From Amaranthus tricolor (taxonomy: Eukaryota > Streptophyta > Magnoliopsida > Caryophyllales > Amaranthaceae): DNA of 64,000 nucleotides. Below are positions 46,701-61,069 of the stretch, piece after piece. The notes beneath the pieces were generated by a model, which ran no database searches, was not told the origin of the DNA, and saw only the letters and a program-made list of their open reading frames with translations. Position numbers and translations under genes: made by a program. Location of the stretch: the NCBI RefSeq assembly GCF_026212465.1, contig NC_080049.1, positions 37,075,885 to 37,139,884 on the forward strand, written 5' to 3'. How positions within the stretch are numbered: the stretch's first letter is position 1; each line of letters opens with the position of its first letter.

Positions 46701-49700
46701 TTACAAATTTCATGTGCCAGAACACATTGTCTAACCTGATGACGGGTGCTCACATCCAAATTCTGATTAGAGCAAACCTCAAGAGAAAACTGAACTATAG
46801 ATTTAACAGAATCTCCCAAAAGTGGAGCAGGTGACTCAATCAGCTCATCAAATATTTCAAAGGCAATTACTGCCACATCTTCTTCTCCAGCAACAAGACA
46901 CTGTCTTGCAGCATGCAATATTCCAGGTATAAAATCTCTGAATCTAACCTATATTAAGCAAGAAAACTAAATTTCATCAGTAAATATAGAACTGAAAAAA
47001 ATTTTTAAAGAAACAACTGGTGATTTTTTAACCTACAAAAGTTAGTTTCAGAAAAAAAAAAGGCACTTTTTAATTTGAAATTGGGACAATAACACTAACT
47101 TGAACTTTTGAACTTAAAGACGATTATTAGCAAGGATCAATTTCAGACAGACAAAAGCTAGAATTCTGGTTATCAACGTCAAAGAACAAGTAAAAAGAAC
47201 GATAAGAGAGAACTTAAAATTCAGCAGAAGGATAATGTATTCCTGAGAGAATAACACAATTGTGATTTTTTTCTAGTAATCTGCGGGATCACTAATTGAT
47301 AGCTCAGGAGTCGCTAATCTCAAAGGCCTTCATCAATAGTAGAAATTTTATATTAAATCACATAGCATGAGAAAACAATTCAGATTACTAAAAGTAACTT
47401 GAACAAGCTTATAAGAAAGACGGAAAGTTATATGATAATATTGCATTGTCGATCTTACTCGTTTTACTAGCCTATAGCTTGTATTATTTACATAACATAT
47501 CCTTCTCGAGTTGTTATTACACACAAAAAAATTCCTTTTTTTCTCATATAAAGGGAAAAGATGGAAAGAAGGAATGTCGGTTGATCGTTGTTTCTGTTTG
47601 TTTATTCTTATAGCCAAACCTTAATGGCAAGTTTTTTGTTCTTTTCTTCTCATCTTCTCTTCTATTCCTTTTCTCTGTTTATCTTGTTTTCTTTTCTTTT
47701 TCTCTTGTTTCTTCATCTCATCCTATTTTTAATGACTGAGAAAGGTTCCCACCTCAGTACTGAAAAAGTTGTTGCCAACGACAAGGGTCATGTGATTTTA
47801 TGTTTTATACTTTTTTTGATTTTCAATGTCATATGAAATAAGTCCTATAATGAACAAAAAATTAGTCAATTCATAGTGAACATGATGATTTTGAAAACTA
47901 ACAATTTAAAAGTGAATCGCTTAGTTTAATTTCATATTTTTGGTTTCTAGCGTTCAAAAAGTTGAAAATTAGAAAACAAAGAAAAAAAATAACATATGGC
48001 CCTAAATGTTTAAAATGAGGCCTAAAAATTAAGATATAATCAACGTTAAAAACCCTAAAATAGAAACTAGAAAATTCTAAACGAGTTAGTTGATTAAAAT
48101 CGGATTGACCAGATAAATGTTGTGATATCAAACCCAATTAACTAAACGGGGTAGGTTTAAATAAAGGGATTTTTTGACCTATTCATATACAACGCAAACA
48201 CGAACCCGTCTAGGTTTCGTTCAAATCTGAGAATTGTATGTCTTCGATGTCTAAAAGAGGACTCAATATGGAAGCAAATATCTTAAGCCTAGTTTTTGCC
48301 TTATCGTTAAGATGGGATACTATTCTGATTTTGTTGCAAAAGAAAAAAAAATTCACCAATCCTACTTGATTTATACTACAAAGTAAACCCCCTAGGCCCT
48401 AGGAAGAATTCTTGATCAATAAAGAAAAGAAAAATAAAATTAAAATGCATGAAGAACATAGAAACTCACCACTTCAGATGCATCATGTGTAAACTCTAGA
48501 AAAGATCCAACAGCCCTGTCAAAGAATATTATATACACTATGATTATCAGTCAACAAGAAACCTATTCCACACAAGCAAAACAAGAAAACTGAAGTGAAA
48601 CAAGGATTCTAATTACTTGAGTGCTGCAACTCTAACTCGGCTACTTGTCTCGTCATGTAAACATTTAAGCAAAAGACTTTGAAGGTCTGCAAAATGCGGC
48701 CGAAAAGTATCCCCAATTGTTTCAGTCAATGAGCTGAAAAGAATCAACGAAACCTAGCATGAAAACCCAAAGTCAATCTGTTAGCTTATGATATCCTTTC
48801 TGAAGTCAACAAGCCGCAAAATATGTGGGTACAGCAAACACTAAGAAATTTTCTTGCACAACTCGAACAAGAAATTCATACTCAACTCATGCAAGAAATC
48901 ACATTTACTTGTGATTATTGCTGAAGATTTCTGATATTAATATTCGCAATTACAAGCTTAAGGCTTAAGATACATAGAGACAACCTCTTAATATTAAATT
49001 AAATGAATGAAACAAAATCACATATTGTTGAATATGTTTATATTTGAGAAGCAATGACTGTTTGATGGTCAACAATGTAACTCTTAGTACTATTTCTTGT
49101 TATTTTTAGTGTTAAAATTTCAAATTTTCAAAGAGTGCATATTGGACTGTCAATTGGTCTTTTATTAGTAAAACTCTTATGATATGTACATTTAGATACC
49201 AAGTTACCAACATAAACCAAGAACTGGTCAAAAAGGAATATAAACCTAATGCTTCTGATATGAGGCCATATAAGATCTGTTAAAATTCTTCTCAGAATAA
49301 GAAACCTACTTTTTACTACTATTTCCACAGTATGAAAAAAAGATATACCAAGGAATATGTCTGGCCACAATAAGCCAACATACTAAGGATGGCTTCAAGG
49401 ACCAAAAAATGGACCTATACCTCAGAGCCATCAAATTCAACATTGAAGTGAGACAAATGTGGCAGTAAGCAAAAGCAATCAGGTTATTTGAGCAAGCAAA
49501 AAAGTTCATCAAAGTCAAGTTAACAAATGGAAGACAGTCGTGACAAAATGACAACCAATCTGTTAATAAGTGCAACAGCAGTAAACCATACCTCTTTGTG
49601 ATCCTCTTGTGCACTTTGACTACACTGGAATAGAAATGGTAACAAATCAGGCCACTCTCCAGCAGGGACAGCATACTTTGCAATGACACTCACAACATTT

Positions 49701-50174
49701 GCACTCGCTCGTCTCACCGGAGTGCTGCAATTGCAGAACCATGGAACTATAAGCTTCTTTTGATATTGAATTTGAACCCAAAAACATCATTTTCAAATTA
49801 ATTGGAAACAATTTGTAAAATATCAATCATTTTAACTGAATAAAAATATCATTTCTGGGACAATTTGGGTTTCAAATAAAATTCCCTTAAAACTCCACCA
49901 AAATAACTGGCAGTGTCTTGAACAATCAACAAAAGGATGGTTCCTCAAAACCACAATTAAAATTAAATTGGCTTTAAACAATCACTCAACTGCCCATTAA
50001 CAATCAACCATCAACACAAAAGTCTACTCTTTTTTCAGCCATCAACTATTAATTTCTTCAACAATTATTCCAATATAACTAATAATACCTAAAGTCTTAA
50101 ATGTATTATCAAATCTTCATATATAAGACATGTCGGGCCGATAAAAACTATTGACAAAGAATTATTGAAAAAAC

Positions 50175-50206
<32 letters not shown>

Positions 50207-50478
50207 TGCTCCATGGTGATACTGTCAATAAGAGATTGTTTAACAAGTTGTCTAACATTAGGAGCAAGTTTAGACCAATGACCAGTAATCTTTTTTCGCA
50301 ACAAAACAGCAGCAAGTTGACGAACATTGGGAGTTTTAGCAGTACGAAGATGATGAACTAAAGCAGGAACAACTTGTGGGTCTTTGGATAATCTCTTAAT
50401 TTGATCTTCAGCTTGTCTTCTAGCATCATTATCGGGCATCAAGAATTGAATCAGTAATAATTCTAGTGATTGCGACAT
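40740..50478 (-). CDS. IMB4: Importin beta-4 (importin-4/5-type karyopherin), complete
   Basis: A nuclear transport receptor: it carries basic cargo such as histones and ribosomal proteins into the nucleus and is released by RanGTP. Twenty exons, all GT-AG and in phase: 50204-50478, 49592-49724, 48617-48753, 48470-48515, 46736-46948, 46127-46630, 45914-46048, 45572-45787, 45394-45483, 45058-45305, 44865-44953, 42874-42914, 42511-42541, 42275-42397, 41915-42132, 41741-41836, 41452-41564, 41215-41350, 41036-41140, 40740-40940. Total 3150 nt, 1049 aa, about the Arabidopsis length. The start MSQSLELLLIQFLMPDNDAR leads into the importin N-terminal domain (AEDQIKRL..RQLAAVLLRKKITGHW). HEAT repeats follow. 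Acidic loops lie at about residues 305-313 (SSDRDDDEDL), 600-632 (DIDESDDDENVHGFGGVSSD) and 783-795 (SDSDDDEDD). The C-terminus is ALASLAPKT. No stop or frameshift seen; probably functional. Confidence 0.95.
42915..44864 (-). other. Large intron 11 of the importin gene
   Basis: A 1950-bp intron between the KNII-coding junction exons. It holds the Stowaway-like MITE at 43061-43256. No hidden exon seen in the rest. Confidence 0.7.
43061..43256. mobile_element. Stowaway-like MITE in importin intron 11 (196 bp)
   Basis: TA flanks both ends. CTCCTCTGTCCCACTTAATT at the left pairs with AAAGTGGTTGGGATGGAGGA G at the right, the standard CTCCNTCNGTCCC type. Well away from the splice sites. Confidence 0.85.
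46949..48469 (-). other. Large intron 4 of the importin gene
   Basis: 1521 bp between exon 4 and exon 5. A T-rich stretch at about 47630-47710 and no recognisable element or exon. Introns 1-4 together take up about half of the gene. Confidence 0.7.
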
Positions 50479-50570
50479 TTTTGTAAAAGTTCTTCGTCTT
50501 CTCTGTGTGTGTAGTGTTAGTGTGTCTCGGAGAAGAAGAAGAAGAGGAGGCGAAACCTAGGCCTGAACAA
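50479..50570 (-). promoter_or_regulatory. 5' leader of the importin gene
   Basis: Upstream of the ATG the minus strand reads a CT-rich leader (complement of GAGAAGAAGAAGAAGAGG at about 50529-50546). CT-rich leaders are frequent in plant housekeeping genes. No TATA box was assigned. Confidence 0.4.
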
Positions 50571-51235
50571 AACCAAAACCCTATGGGCTATGCGGCTCCT
50601 AAATTTCACCCAACTTCCTACTTTAGGGTACAAATTACATCACTATTTTTAATAACAAATTCTCATAAAAAACGTCTCTCAAAAACAACATTTTTTAGGG
50701 GTTGGCCATTTAAGTTTTTAAAAAAATATTCAGAATTTAGTTTAATTAAATAATTGAAATTATAAGTTCTAAAAAATTAAACTCCCCCATGGCCCCATTA
50801 AATATGCATATTTATGTCATTTTTATTTTTTCTTTATTAACTTTTTCACCTTTTTTTTCTCAATTTTTCCCTTCTTAGGCTTTATTTTCTCAAAATTTCT
50901 CCATTTTTCATACCATTACTTGTTGAATCAACAAGTTTGATTAATTTTTTCATCTTTTCATCTTTTTTATTTTTCTTTTTTCATACATAAACAAATTTGA
51001 TTCATTTATTTGTTGAATATATATTTTCCTTTTTTAGGGTATTTTTAATAGATTTATTTGTTTAATAATATATATTTCGTATGGATAGTATGTAATTTTT
51101 TGTGTGAATAATATGTAATTTTTTAGTTACATTAATGAAAATTTTATAAGAAAAAAGCAAGCTTGATAGAAGATTATTAATCCCAAATACAAGAACACGA
51201 AGTTGTGTTATGTCAAATTGGAAACAGAAGAAAGG
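50571..51235. other. Intergenic DNA
   Basis: No gene recognised. Confidence 0.5.
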
Positions 51236-52592
<1,357 letters not shown>

Positions 52593-52604
52593 CCCTTTAC
52601 ATTT

Positions 52605-52695
52605 TAAAGATTTTGTGTTTTAATGCCTACTTATAGCATACGTAATGCCTACTTACATCAGACATAATGTAAACTTGCATCATACTTAATGCAAC
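52605..52695. repeat. 20-bp array, inverted orientation, left of the CACTA insertion
   Basis: Units such as TTAATGCCTACTTATAGCAT and CATACTTAATGC. The array is cut by the CACTA element at AAC (52693-52695) and resumes at 62459. Confidence 0.8.
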
Positions 52696-52719
52696 CACTA
52701 GTGGAAAAAAATGTATCTG

Positions 52720-52940
52720 CTGCGTGTCATTTGCTGCGGTTTTTTATACACGCAGCAATAAATAAGAAAAAGAATTTATAAAAAAAAAATCATCAACTGA
52801 TGCGGTTTCTTCATTGCCCGCAGCAATTACTCACTTGGCCACTCAATTGCTGCGGTTTTATATGAGCCCGCAGCAAATAGTTCATAACTGCTACATTCAA
52901 ATGCTGCGATTTTTGTGTAAGCCCGCAGCAAATAAATTTC
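52720..52940. repeat. CACTA 5' subterminal repeats
   Basis: Four pairs of GCTGCGGTTTT and GCCCGCAGCAA facing each other, each pair able to form a short hairpin. In En/Spm-type elements subterminal repeats are the binding sites of the TnpA-type protein. Confidence 0.85.
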
Positions 52941-53897
52941 ATTTCACAAAATTAAAACCCGTCATTCAATGTTTCATTTCACAAATACTACTCGACTACT
53001 GTTGTATAATTCTCTCAAACCCACCATTTTCGCAATAAACTGCTTCATTCTTCATCTTCATCTTCTTCTAAAACCCATAAATTCATCATCTGCTGCTTCT
53101 TCGCAAACTGATTCATAAACTGATTCAAAAACTGATTCATAAACTGTAACAGTTTATTCAAATTAACCTTGTTCTTCATCTTCTTGGTTCATAAACCCAC
53201 GACATATTTGTTACTTCTTTTCACTTGAAAAACACTCAAAAAACCCATTGAAACCCACGACATTTTCCTGTTCACTGCTACTTCTTATTCATAAACCCTC
53301 GACTGTAACTATTCATAAACTCGAAATTTAATACTTTGGTGTTGTTCATCTTAAAAACCCACGAAATTAAGGTATTTTTTCTCTTTTTAATTTGTTAAGC
53401 ATTTTAAGTTTTGCAAGATATTCATGAAAACACTCGAAAATTAGGGCAACTGTTTGTATACTAATTTTGTTTCTCTGTTTTTCATTGTAGATAGCATAAC
53501 CCACGAAATTAAGGTAATTATATTTATTTTACTAATTTGCAAGTTCATATCTTTATTGTTTAATGTTAAAGATATCAATTTATTTATGAATTTTACATTA
53601 TTTAAGTTTATGTTATTAGTTTGTTAAATATTTGTGTAAATTGTTAAAAATGTGGTTTGTTGTTATAGTTATGTCTTTAACTATTAGAATTAGAATATGA
53701 TTTTATTTACAATGTAGTGCTTAATATTGAAGTATCAAGTATAGAATTAGAATATGAAGTATGTATATTTAGGGTTAAATAGATTTGATATAAATAAGTA
53801 TATATTTTTAAGGTTAAATATGTTTGTTATAAATAAGTATATATGTTAAAAAGTTGTTATTAATTTTGTTTTGAATTATTTAATCACACTGATTAGG
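52941..53897 (+). other. CACTA 5' leader region
   Basis: T-rich and CATCTTC-rich sequence with repeated AAACTGATTCATAAACTGAT (53105-53150) and several possible untranslated splice sites (for example AAATTAAG|GTATTT near 53371). No coding exon seen before the ATG at 53898. Confidence 0.45.
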
Positions 53898-56800
53898 ATG
53901 ACAAAAGATCGTTCTTGGATGTATGGAAGCATTGAATCGTCAGAATATATTGATGGCGTATTATAATTTTGTAGTATTGCGGTTGAACATCAAGTTAGAA
54001 CGGGGGGAGTTGGTTTTTATTGCCCATGTGTCACTTGTGGCAATGTATCAAAGGTAGATAGTGTTGATATCCTTAGGGAGCACATACTTCGACGTGGGTT
54101 TAGGCCTCAATATCATGTTTGGGTTTGGCATGGTGAGGAGGGAGTTTACAAAGAAAAAAGTGTTGTTGAGGACGTCAATAATGTAGCTGATGTTAATGAG
54201 GATGTAGTAGATCATGTTGATGGGTATGAGACAGATGAAGAGAATGTCGATGAGGATGTGGATCGTGTTGATGAGATGATGGAGGGAGTCGAGGATGAGT
54301 TAGGAAAACGTCCTCGTGTTTTTGACTTGTTGACAGAGGCTTCTCAAAAGCCTTTGTACCCTGGATGTACAAAGTTCACCAAACTAACAGCAGTGTTGAC
54401 AATTTTCAACATTAAGTCAAAGTTCAATTGGAGTGACGCTAGTTTCACTATGTTATTATAAGCGTTAGGTGAGATGCTTCCTGAGGGAAATGAACTTTCA
54501 AAGTCGACATATTATGTCAAAAAGCTCATGTGTCCTTTTGGCTTAGAGTACCAGAAGATTCATGCGTGTCCAAATGATTGTGTGTTGTATCGGAATGAAA
54601 ACCAGAACTTAGAAGAGTGTCCTAGGCGTGGGTTATCGCGCTACAAGCGTAAAGGGGCTTGGGATGCTAAAGGGCCCCCGGCTAAGGTATTGTGGTATTT
54701 TCCAATAATACCTAGATTCAAGCGCTTGCTTTCTATAAAGAAAGATGTGTTAAATTTGAGGTGGCATGCAGATAGGGTGAAGAAAGGTCACTTGCTCACA
54801 CATCCATCTGATTCTCCGGAGTGGAAGAGTATTGATAAGTTGCATAAGACTTTTTGGGATGAGGTTCGTAATTTAAGTCTCGGACTGTGTACGGATGGAA
54901 TGAACCCATTCGGCAATCTTAGTTCTCAACATAGTACTTGGCCAGTACTGTTAGTGATCTATAATTTGCCACCTTGGTTGTGTATGAAGCGTAAGTACAT
55001 TATGCTTTCGCTTATTCTTATCTCGGGTCCTAAACAACCTGGCAATGACATAAATGTATATCTTGCACCTCTCGTTGAAGATTTGAGAAAGATGTGGGAT
55101 GAAGGCGTTTCCGTGTTTAATGCATATGTTAATGAGGAGTTCACCTTGCATGCAATGCTTTTATGCACCGTTAATGATTTTCCGGCATATGGCAACTTAT
55201 CGGGGTATAAGAACAAAGGGAAGAAAGCATGCCCAATATGTATCGATGACATGGAATCCACGTGGATTCCTAAGTGCAAACATGTATTCATGCACCATCG
55301 AAAGTTCCTCCCATGAGATCACCAATATCGTAAGAAGAAGAAGATGTTCAACAGGGAGGTTGAGGACCGTGTAGCTCGTCGACCATTGACCGGTTATGAG
55401 GTTTATGAACAGGTTAAGGGAGTTGAGACTGTATTTGGTAAAACAGGGCAAGTGCATAGGGGTGAAGACCGATTATGAAAAAAAGAATCAATCTTTTGGA
55501 AGCTTCCATATTGGAGAGATCTACAGGTTAGGCATTGTCTTGACATTATGCATATAGAGAAAAATGTATGTGATGCCATACTCGGGACTCTCATGAACAT
55601 TCCGGGTAAGACAAAGGATGTTAGGGCCGTGCGAGATTGGTTTGAATGTAACAGTCTTCGTCCGGAGTTGTGGGCACATGTTAAGGTGAGTAAGAAAAGA
55701 AATAGAGCTGATGAATTTGGTGGCAGTTACAAGGGAAAGAGCGGTAAGAAGAAGATGAGTAGTGACAAAGTTTATTTGCCTCCAGCTTGCTACACATTGT
55801 CCAAAGCAGAGAAGCGGGCATTTTGTGAGTCTTTGTATGGCATTAAGGATCCGTCTGGGTACTCATCCAACATGAAGAGATTTGTGAGCCTAAATGGTGA
55901 GCTGAAGTTGGGAAGCATGAAATCTCACGATTGCCATGTAATGATGCAAGTGTTCTTACCAATTGCAATACGTGGAATACTGCTAAAACATGTGAGATAT
56001 GCTATTACCGAGCTATGTTCGTTCTTCAACACAATTTGTAGTAAAGTTCTTGATCCCTTTAAACTTGATGCTCTTCAAGTCGACGTGATTGTAACTTTTT
56101 GCAAGTTTGAGATGTATTTTCCACCTTCTTTCTTTGACATAATGGTTCATCTTATTGTCCATCTCATTCGTGAGATCAAACTTTTGGGTCCATTTTTTTA
56201 AGGTGGTGTTATCCTTTTGAAAGACACATGGGTGTTTTACAAAACAAGGTTAGGAATCCAGCACAACCAGAGGGGAGTATGATTCAAGGCACTGTGAGCG
56301 ATGAGATTAGTAACTTTATAGCCGAGTATTTAGCTATGGCAACGCCTATTGGACTTCCCACCTCTCGACATGAAGGAAGGCTTGAGAGAAAAGGAACAAT
56401 TGGCTCCAAATCAATCACACCTCCTCGAGACAGTCATCTACAAGCACACTTGTATGTGTTGAATCATATTCCTGAAGTCAATCCTTTTTTGAGTGAGCAT
56501 TTAGATATATTGCGCGCAAAATATCCTTGTAAAGGGTCGGGAATAGAGGATTGATGCAGTTGCATGACAAGACATTTATTGATTGGTTACATAATCGAGT
56601 AATATGTGAAGAACTCAAGGGTGTATCAGAAATTGTTAAGTGTTTAGCTTTTGGTCCTCGTGATGATGTCAACAAATATGAGGGTTACGATGTCAATGGG
56701 TTCACATTTTGGACTGAGGGTCAAGACAAAGAGTCATCTTATCTGCAGAATAGTGGGGTTTCTATTTTGGCGTCATCTACATTTTATTCCAGTGCCAAGA

Positions 56801-57234
56801 ATCAAGCGCCGGTTGATGCTAAATTGGTATATTACGGACGGGTACATGAAATATGGGAGCTTGACTACTATACTTTCACTATTGGTCTTTTCAAATGTAA
56901 GTGGGTAGATAATAATCGACGATGCATAAAAAATGACGACCCTTGTGGATTCACTCTTGTAAAGTTAGCTCGTTTGCTTGATAGTGAGTAGCCATTCATA
57001 CTAGCCACACAAGCCAAGCAAGTATTCTACATTGTAGACCCGTTTGATAAAAAATGGTCTATTGTTGTACCGGAAAAAAGAAGCATCCTTGGTATAGGTG
57101 ATGTTGAGGATGAGGAAGAATATGAAGCTTTTGAAGATTCCCCGCCCTTTATCAATCCAAAATCAGTGGATCAAGATGATGTATATGTTGGTTATATGCG
57201 TGTAGATCACACAGATGGAATACATTTGAATTAA
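53898..57234 (+). pseudogene. TNP2-type CACTA transposase, broken
   Basis: The nuclear enzyme that excises and inserts CACTA elements. It starts MTKDRSWMYGSI (transposase-associated domain, with CPCVTCGN and HILRRGFRPQYHVWVWHGE at 53900-54140). An acidic stretch follows (DVNEDVVDHVDG..EENVDEDVD). The Transposase_21 core runs from about 54470 to 55550 (KLMCPFGLEYQKIHACPNDC, LRWHADRVKKGHLLTHPSDS, FPAYGNLSGYKNKGKKACPI, CLDIMHIEKNVCDAILGTLM). DUF4218-like (YFPPSFFDIMVHLIVHLIRE, 56120-56180) and DUF4216-like parts (56850-57050) follow. Stops: 53964, 54459, 55314, 55476, 56989. Frameshifts: near a T-run at 56190-56200 and near 56540. It ends DHTDGIHLN. Confidence 0.88.
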
Positions 57235-57239
57235 GTGAT

Positions 57240-57910
57240 TCATAAGGTATGAATTTTAAGGTTCTCTAAGTTTTTTTGGCGCGCATAAAGTAGCTCAAAC
57301 TTGGTTTGTTTTGCATGAAACTTTGCACACAACACTATTTGGTATATATTATTGTATTGAAAGTATTAGAATTGTAAATCATAGTCATATTCTTAATATT
57401 ACTTGGTAAGTTGCGATTTTAAGGTTCTTTAAGTTTTTTTGGCGCGCATAAAGTAGCTCAAACTTGGTTTGTTTTGCATGAAACTTTGCACACAACACTA
57501 TTTGGTATATATTATTGTATTGAAAGTATTAGAATTGTAAATCATAGTCATATTCATAATATTACTTGGTAAGTAGCGATTTTAAGGTTCTTTAAGTTTT
57601 TTTGGCGCATAAAGTAGCTCAAACTTGGTTTGTTTTGCATGAAACTTTGCACACAACACTATTTGGTATATATTATTGTGTTGAACGTATTAGAATGGTA
57701 AATCATATTCATATTCCTAATATTACTTGGTAAGTTGCAATTTAAGGTTTTTTTTTAAGCTTTTTTGGCATTTTCGCGCATAAAGTAGCTCAAATTTGGT
57801 TTGTTTTGCATGAAACTTTGCACACAACACTATTTGATATATATTATTGTGTTGAACGTATTAGAATTGTAAATCATAGTCATATTCTTAATATTACTTA
57901 GCTTGTGTTC
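57240..57910. repeat. Tandem array of a roughly 165-bp unit, first intronic block (4 units)
   Basis: Each unit contains GGCGCGCATAAAGTAGCTCA, GCATGAAACTTTGCACACAA, GGTATATATTATTGT and AATTGTAAATCATAGTCATA. Unit starts (GCGCATAAAGTAG) lie near 57281, 57443, 57605 and 57777. The block lies between the TNP2 stop and the first recognised exon of the second gene. The same unit recurs at 61070-61590. Confidence 0.9.
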
Positions 57911-60900
57911 TAATATATTTCTATTCATACACTTTCAGGTACTGATATACAATGCATCTTTTCAGAGACGAAATTATCCCAGAGATTAAGACCTGGATAA
58001 TGAGCAACATAGTCATGACACTGAAGAGGAACAAATTGTGAGATACGAGCGTATGGCTGAAGACGCTCTACCACTTAACAATGATTATGAGACTGAAGAC
58101 ACCCCACTAATGGATGCTCCCACTACCAGTAAGAAAAGAAAAGGGCGAGGTCCTACGAAAAACCTCAAAGTCACAGAACCCATGCATTTGGAATACAATG
58201 CATTGGGTCAACCTTGTGGAAAATGGCATAGACAATATGGAAAACAAGTGGGCCTATGTATCCGCAAGATTTCCATATTGTACATGGAACGAGGTTCCAG
58301 AGGGTTTGAAGAACTCTCTATGAAATGATACTGTGGTAAGCAACTTTACTATTTTTATTCATTTAGTTTCATTTTAAAATTAATTTAATTGACACTAATA
58401 AATATATTTTTTTTTGTAGAATTTTTTTCACATCGAGAGCGATGAGGTTAAGAAGAATGTATTTCTTTCAACTGTTGCTGAAAGATTCAGAGATTTCAAA
58501 TCCAAGCTAGTAACTGGCTGAATCACGAAGAAGCGTGCCCGTACGACCAAAAAGGTCAAAACGGGAAACGAAGGTGGAGAGCAAGCACCTTCGAAGATGC
58601 CCTACGAAATATGGGGTCACATATCGAAGAAGGAATGAGAGGCTTTTGTTGCCAAAAGAACAACTCCCATTGAAGTTGTAAGTATTTCATATTATATTAT
58701 AGTTTTTGATTTGAATTTACTTCTTTTGATTCAGTCATTAAACTAATATATGACATTCAATTTCCATTGATTAATTAGGAAAAGCGTGGTAAAGCTTCTA
58801 AATTAGCAAGCAAACGGAAGTTTTACCATCGCTTGGGCCAAAAAACGTACGATGAGGTCCGAAAAGAGTGGGTGGATGCGGGTTTATACCCCAATCAAAG
58901 TCCAGCCACACCCTCATCTACAATTACCTCTGTATCCGTGAATACTTCTGCTGGAGATCGGGTGCGAGATTGGTATTGCGGACTTCATTCCCGAGATGCA
59001 AGTGGTAACTTTACAATCACTGATCCGAGAACGAAGAAGGTTGCTGATGTTGTGGTGAGTTTTGAGATTATTAAGTATATTCTTGATTTGTTTTGTATTT
59101 TTTGGCTTTGATTTTCTTATACTAATTGTTATATATGTCACTTTTTATTTGAACAGATGGACTGGAAGGAAAAAGAAGCTACGGGGAGTTCACCCCAAAA
59201 GGCAATGTTGACGCATTGCATATGGTCTTAGGGAAAGACCATTGAGGGTGGGTAGATGGAAAAGAAGGCGTACGCGTGGGTTTAAAGAAGGCATTCGACA
59301 AAGAGTGTGTTGTTACTCAATCCCGAACGATGCCACCTGATGAAGTAGCAACCCTTCGAACAGAAATTACGAAGGACGTTCTCGCTAAGGTGGCACTTGT
59401 GTTGCAGAAGATGGGAGCACCCACTGTTGACTTGGCAAACCTGATTGTCGAGGATCAGCAAAGTCAACATGGAGATCCTAACGCTTCAGTCGAGCCAACA
59501 CCCGAGCCCATTACCCTGTAGCACCCCAGCCCATTACCCCGTAGCACCCCAGCCCATTACTACCCCTGAAGGGCAAAACCCCACACCGGAGACCATGTAC
59601 TCCGTTGCTCAAATCCGGAGCCAGTGGTACAGGTACATAGTTTTTAAATATATAAGCACTTATTAATTTAAATTGCAACGCGTTTTAATATTTTATTATG
59701 ATGCTTATTATACTAAACTTAATAATTTTTAGGAGGCGACTCCTTGTTCTCTTTTGCTGCCTCAGTTAGGTGTTGCTAGTGATGGCGACTTAACTGAGGT
59801 TGCATATGGTGTGGCCCAGGCGCCCAGCCAACCAAAGAGGGCAAAACAGTGCATTCGATGCCTGTTACAAGTGGCCACATCAGTGCAACCGTAGAAACTA
59901 TTCTAAAGGGGTTTGAAGATTTCTCACTTCCGGTTCCAATGCCAGAATGGAGCCTTGAGAAACTATCAGACGCGCTAGGTAGTTTCGTCACATGGTCATA
60001 TGCTTGGGTCCGATTCACTACCATGGTAATAATCATTTGTATCTTATTTATTTTTATTTTTTAATTTCATGCTTACACTAATTTAATTGTATAAATTGAA
60101 ATAGCAAAAGAGTCCAAAGGGCTCTAGGAGAGAGATCAGTTCCTCATCAAAGGTGTCGACTGGGTCAAAGTCGATGCCAATCACTCCAATTTTGAGTGAT
60201 GCGGAGCTAAAAGATCTCTCTCAAGATTGCAAATGGTTGCACACTTGTGCGTCTCGCATAAGTGAGGAGGACCCAATCATTCTAAACCTGCAGAAGGAAC
60301 AATTCTGCTTTGTAGAGAGCCCATTTGTAATTATTGGTCCTAGTGACATTGGGCAACTTTTGAGAGAAGAGATGTTGAAAGTAGCTCTTATCCATGTCTA
60401 CATGAGGTGATGTTCATTATCTTACAAGTTAGGTATTGTTGTTAATTGTTTTAATAACCGAATTACTGACAAAATTTTCTTATTCGTGAGTTTAGTGCGG
60501 CTTACGAGGAGCTAAATTCTTGCGAACCTCCAATAAAAATTGGATGGTTTTGTCCTGAGTTGATTACGGGTACTAAAAGTGTAAATGATCCAAATGACGT
60601 CAAAGCATACATTGAGACTTCTTTGACTAATTCCCTTCCATCTAAACACACGTTCATTCTGGCTCCATATGTGGAAGATTAAGTTTTATTTTTGAAATTG
60701 AACTTATCTTTTGATTTTTAAGTTCACATAATCTCTAATTTGTTGATTTTAACTTTGCGTTTGTAGTTTGCATTGGATACTTTTGGTCATTTGTCCTTTA
60801 ACGAACACTGTGCACGTCTTCGACTCATTACAAAAACCTCAAAGCCCGTCTCGTAACACAAAATTCAAAGCGTTGTTGAATGTGTACGTAATATTAATTA

Positions 60901-61069
60901 TTTTACCAATTTGATTTAATTAAGTGTTATATATATATAAATAGTATTACTTTTCCCATGCGTTTCAGCACAATGAAGAAAGTGCGTGGACAAATGGGAT
61001 CTATATCCAGAGCCACATTTCCGAAATGGACAGCAGTAAAGGTACGTATACAATGCAACACTATTCGAT

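Noticed and set aside
47588..47836. Phe/Leu-rich plus-strand frame inside importin intron 4
   Set aside because: T-rich intron sequence, no domain, no splice partners.
54951..55600. Minus-strand frames in the CACTA element
   Set aside because: Antisense to the TNP2 core, which has clear family motifs.
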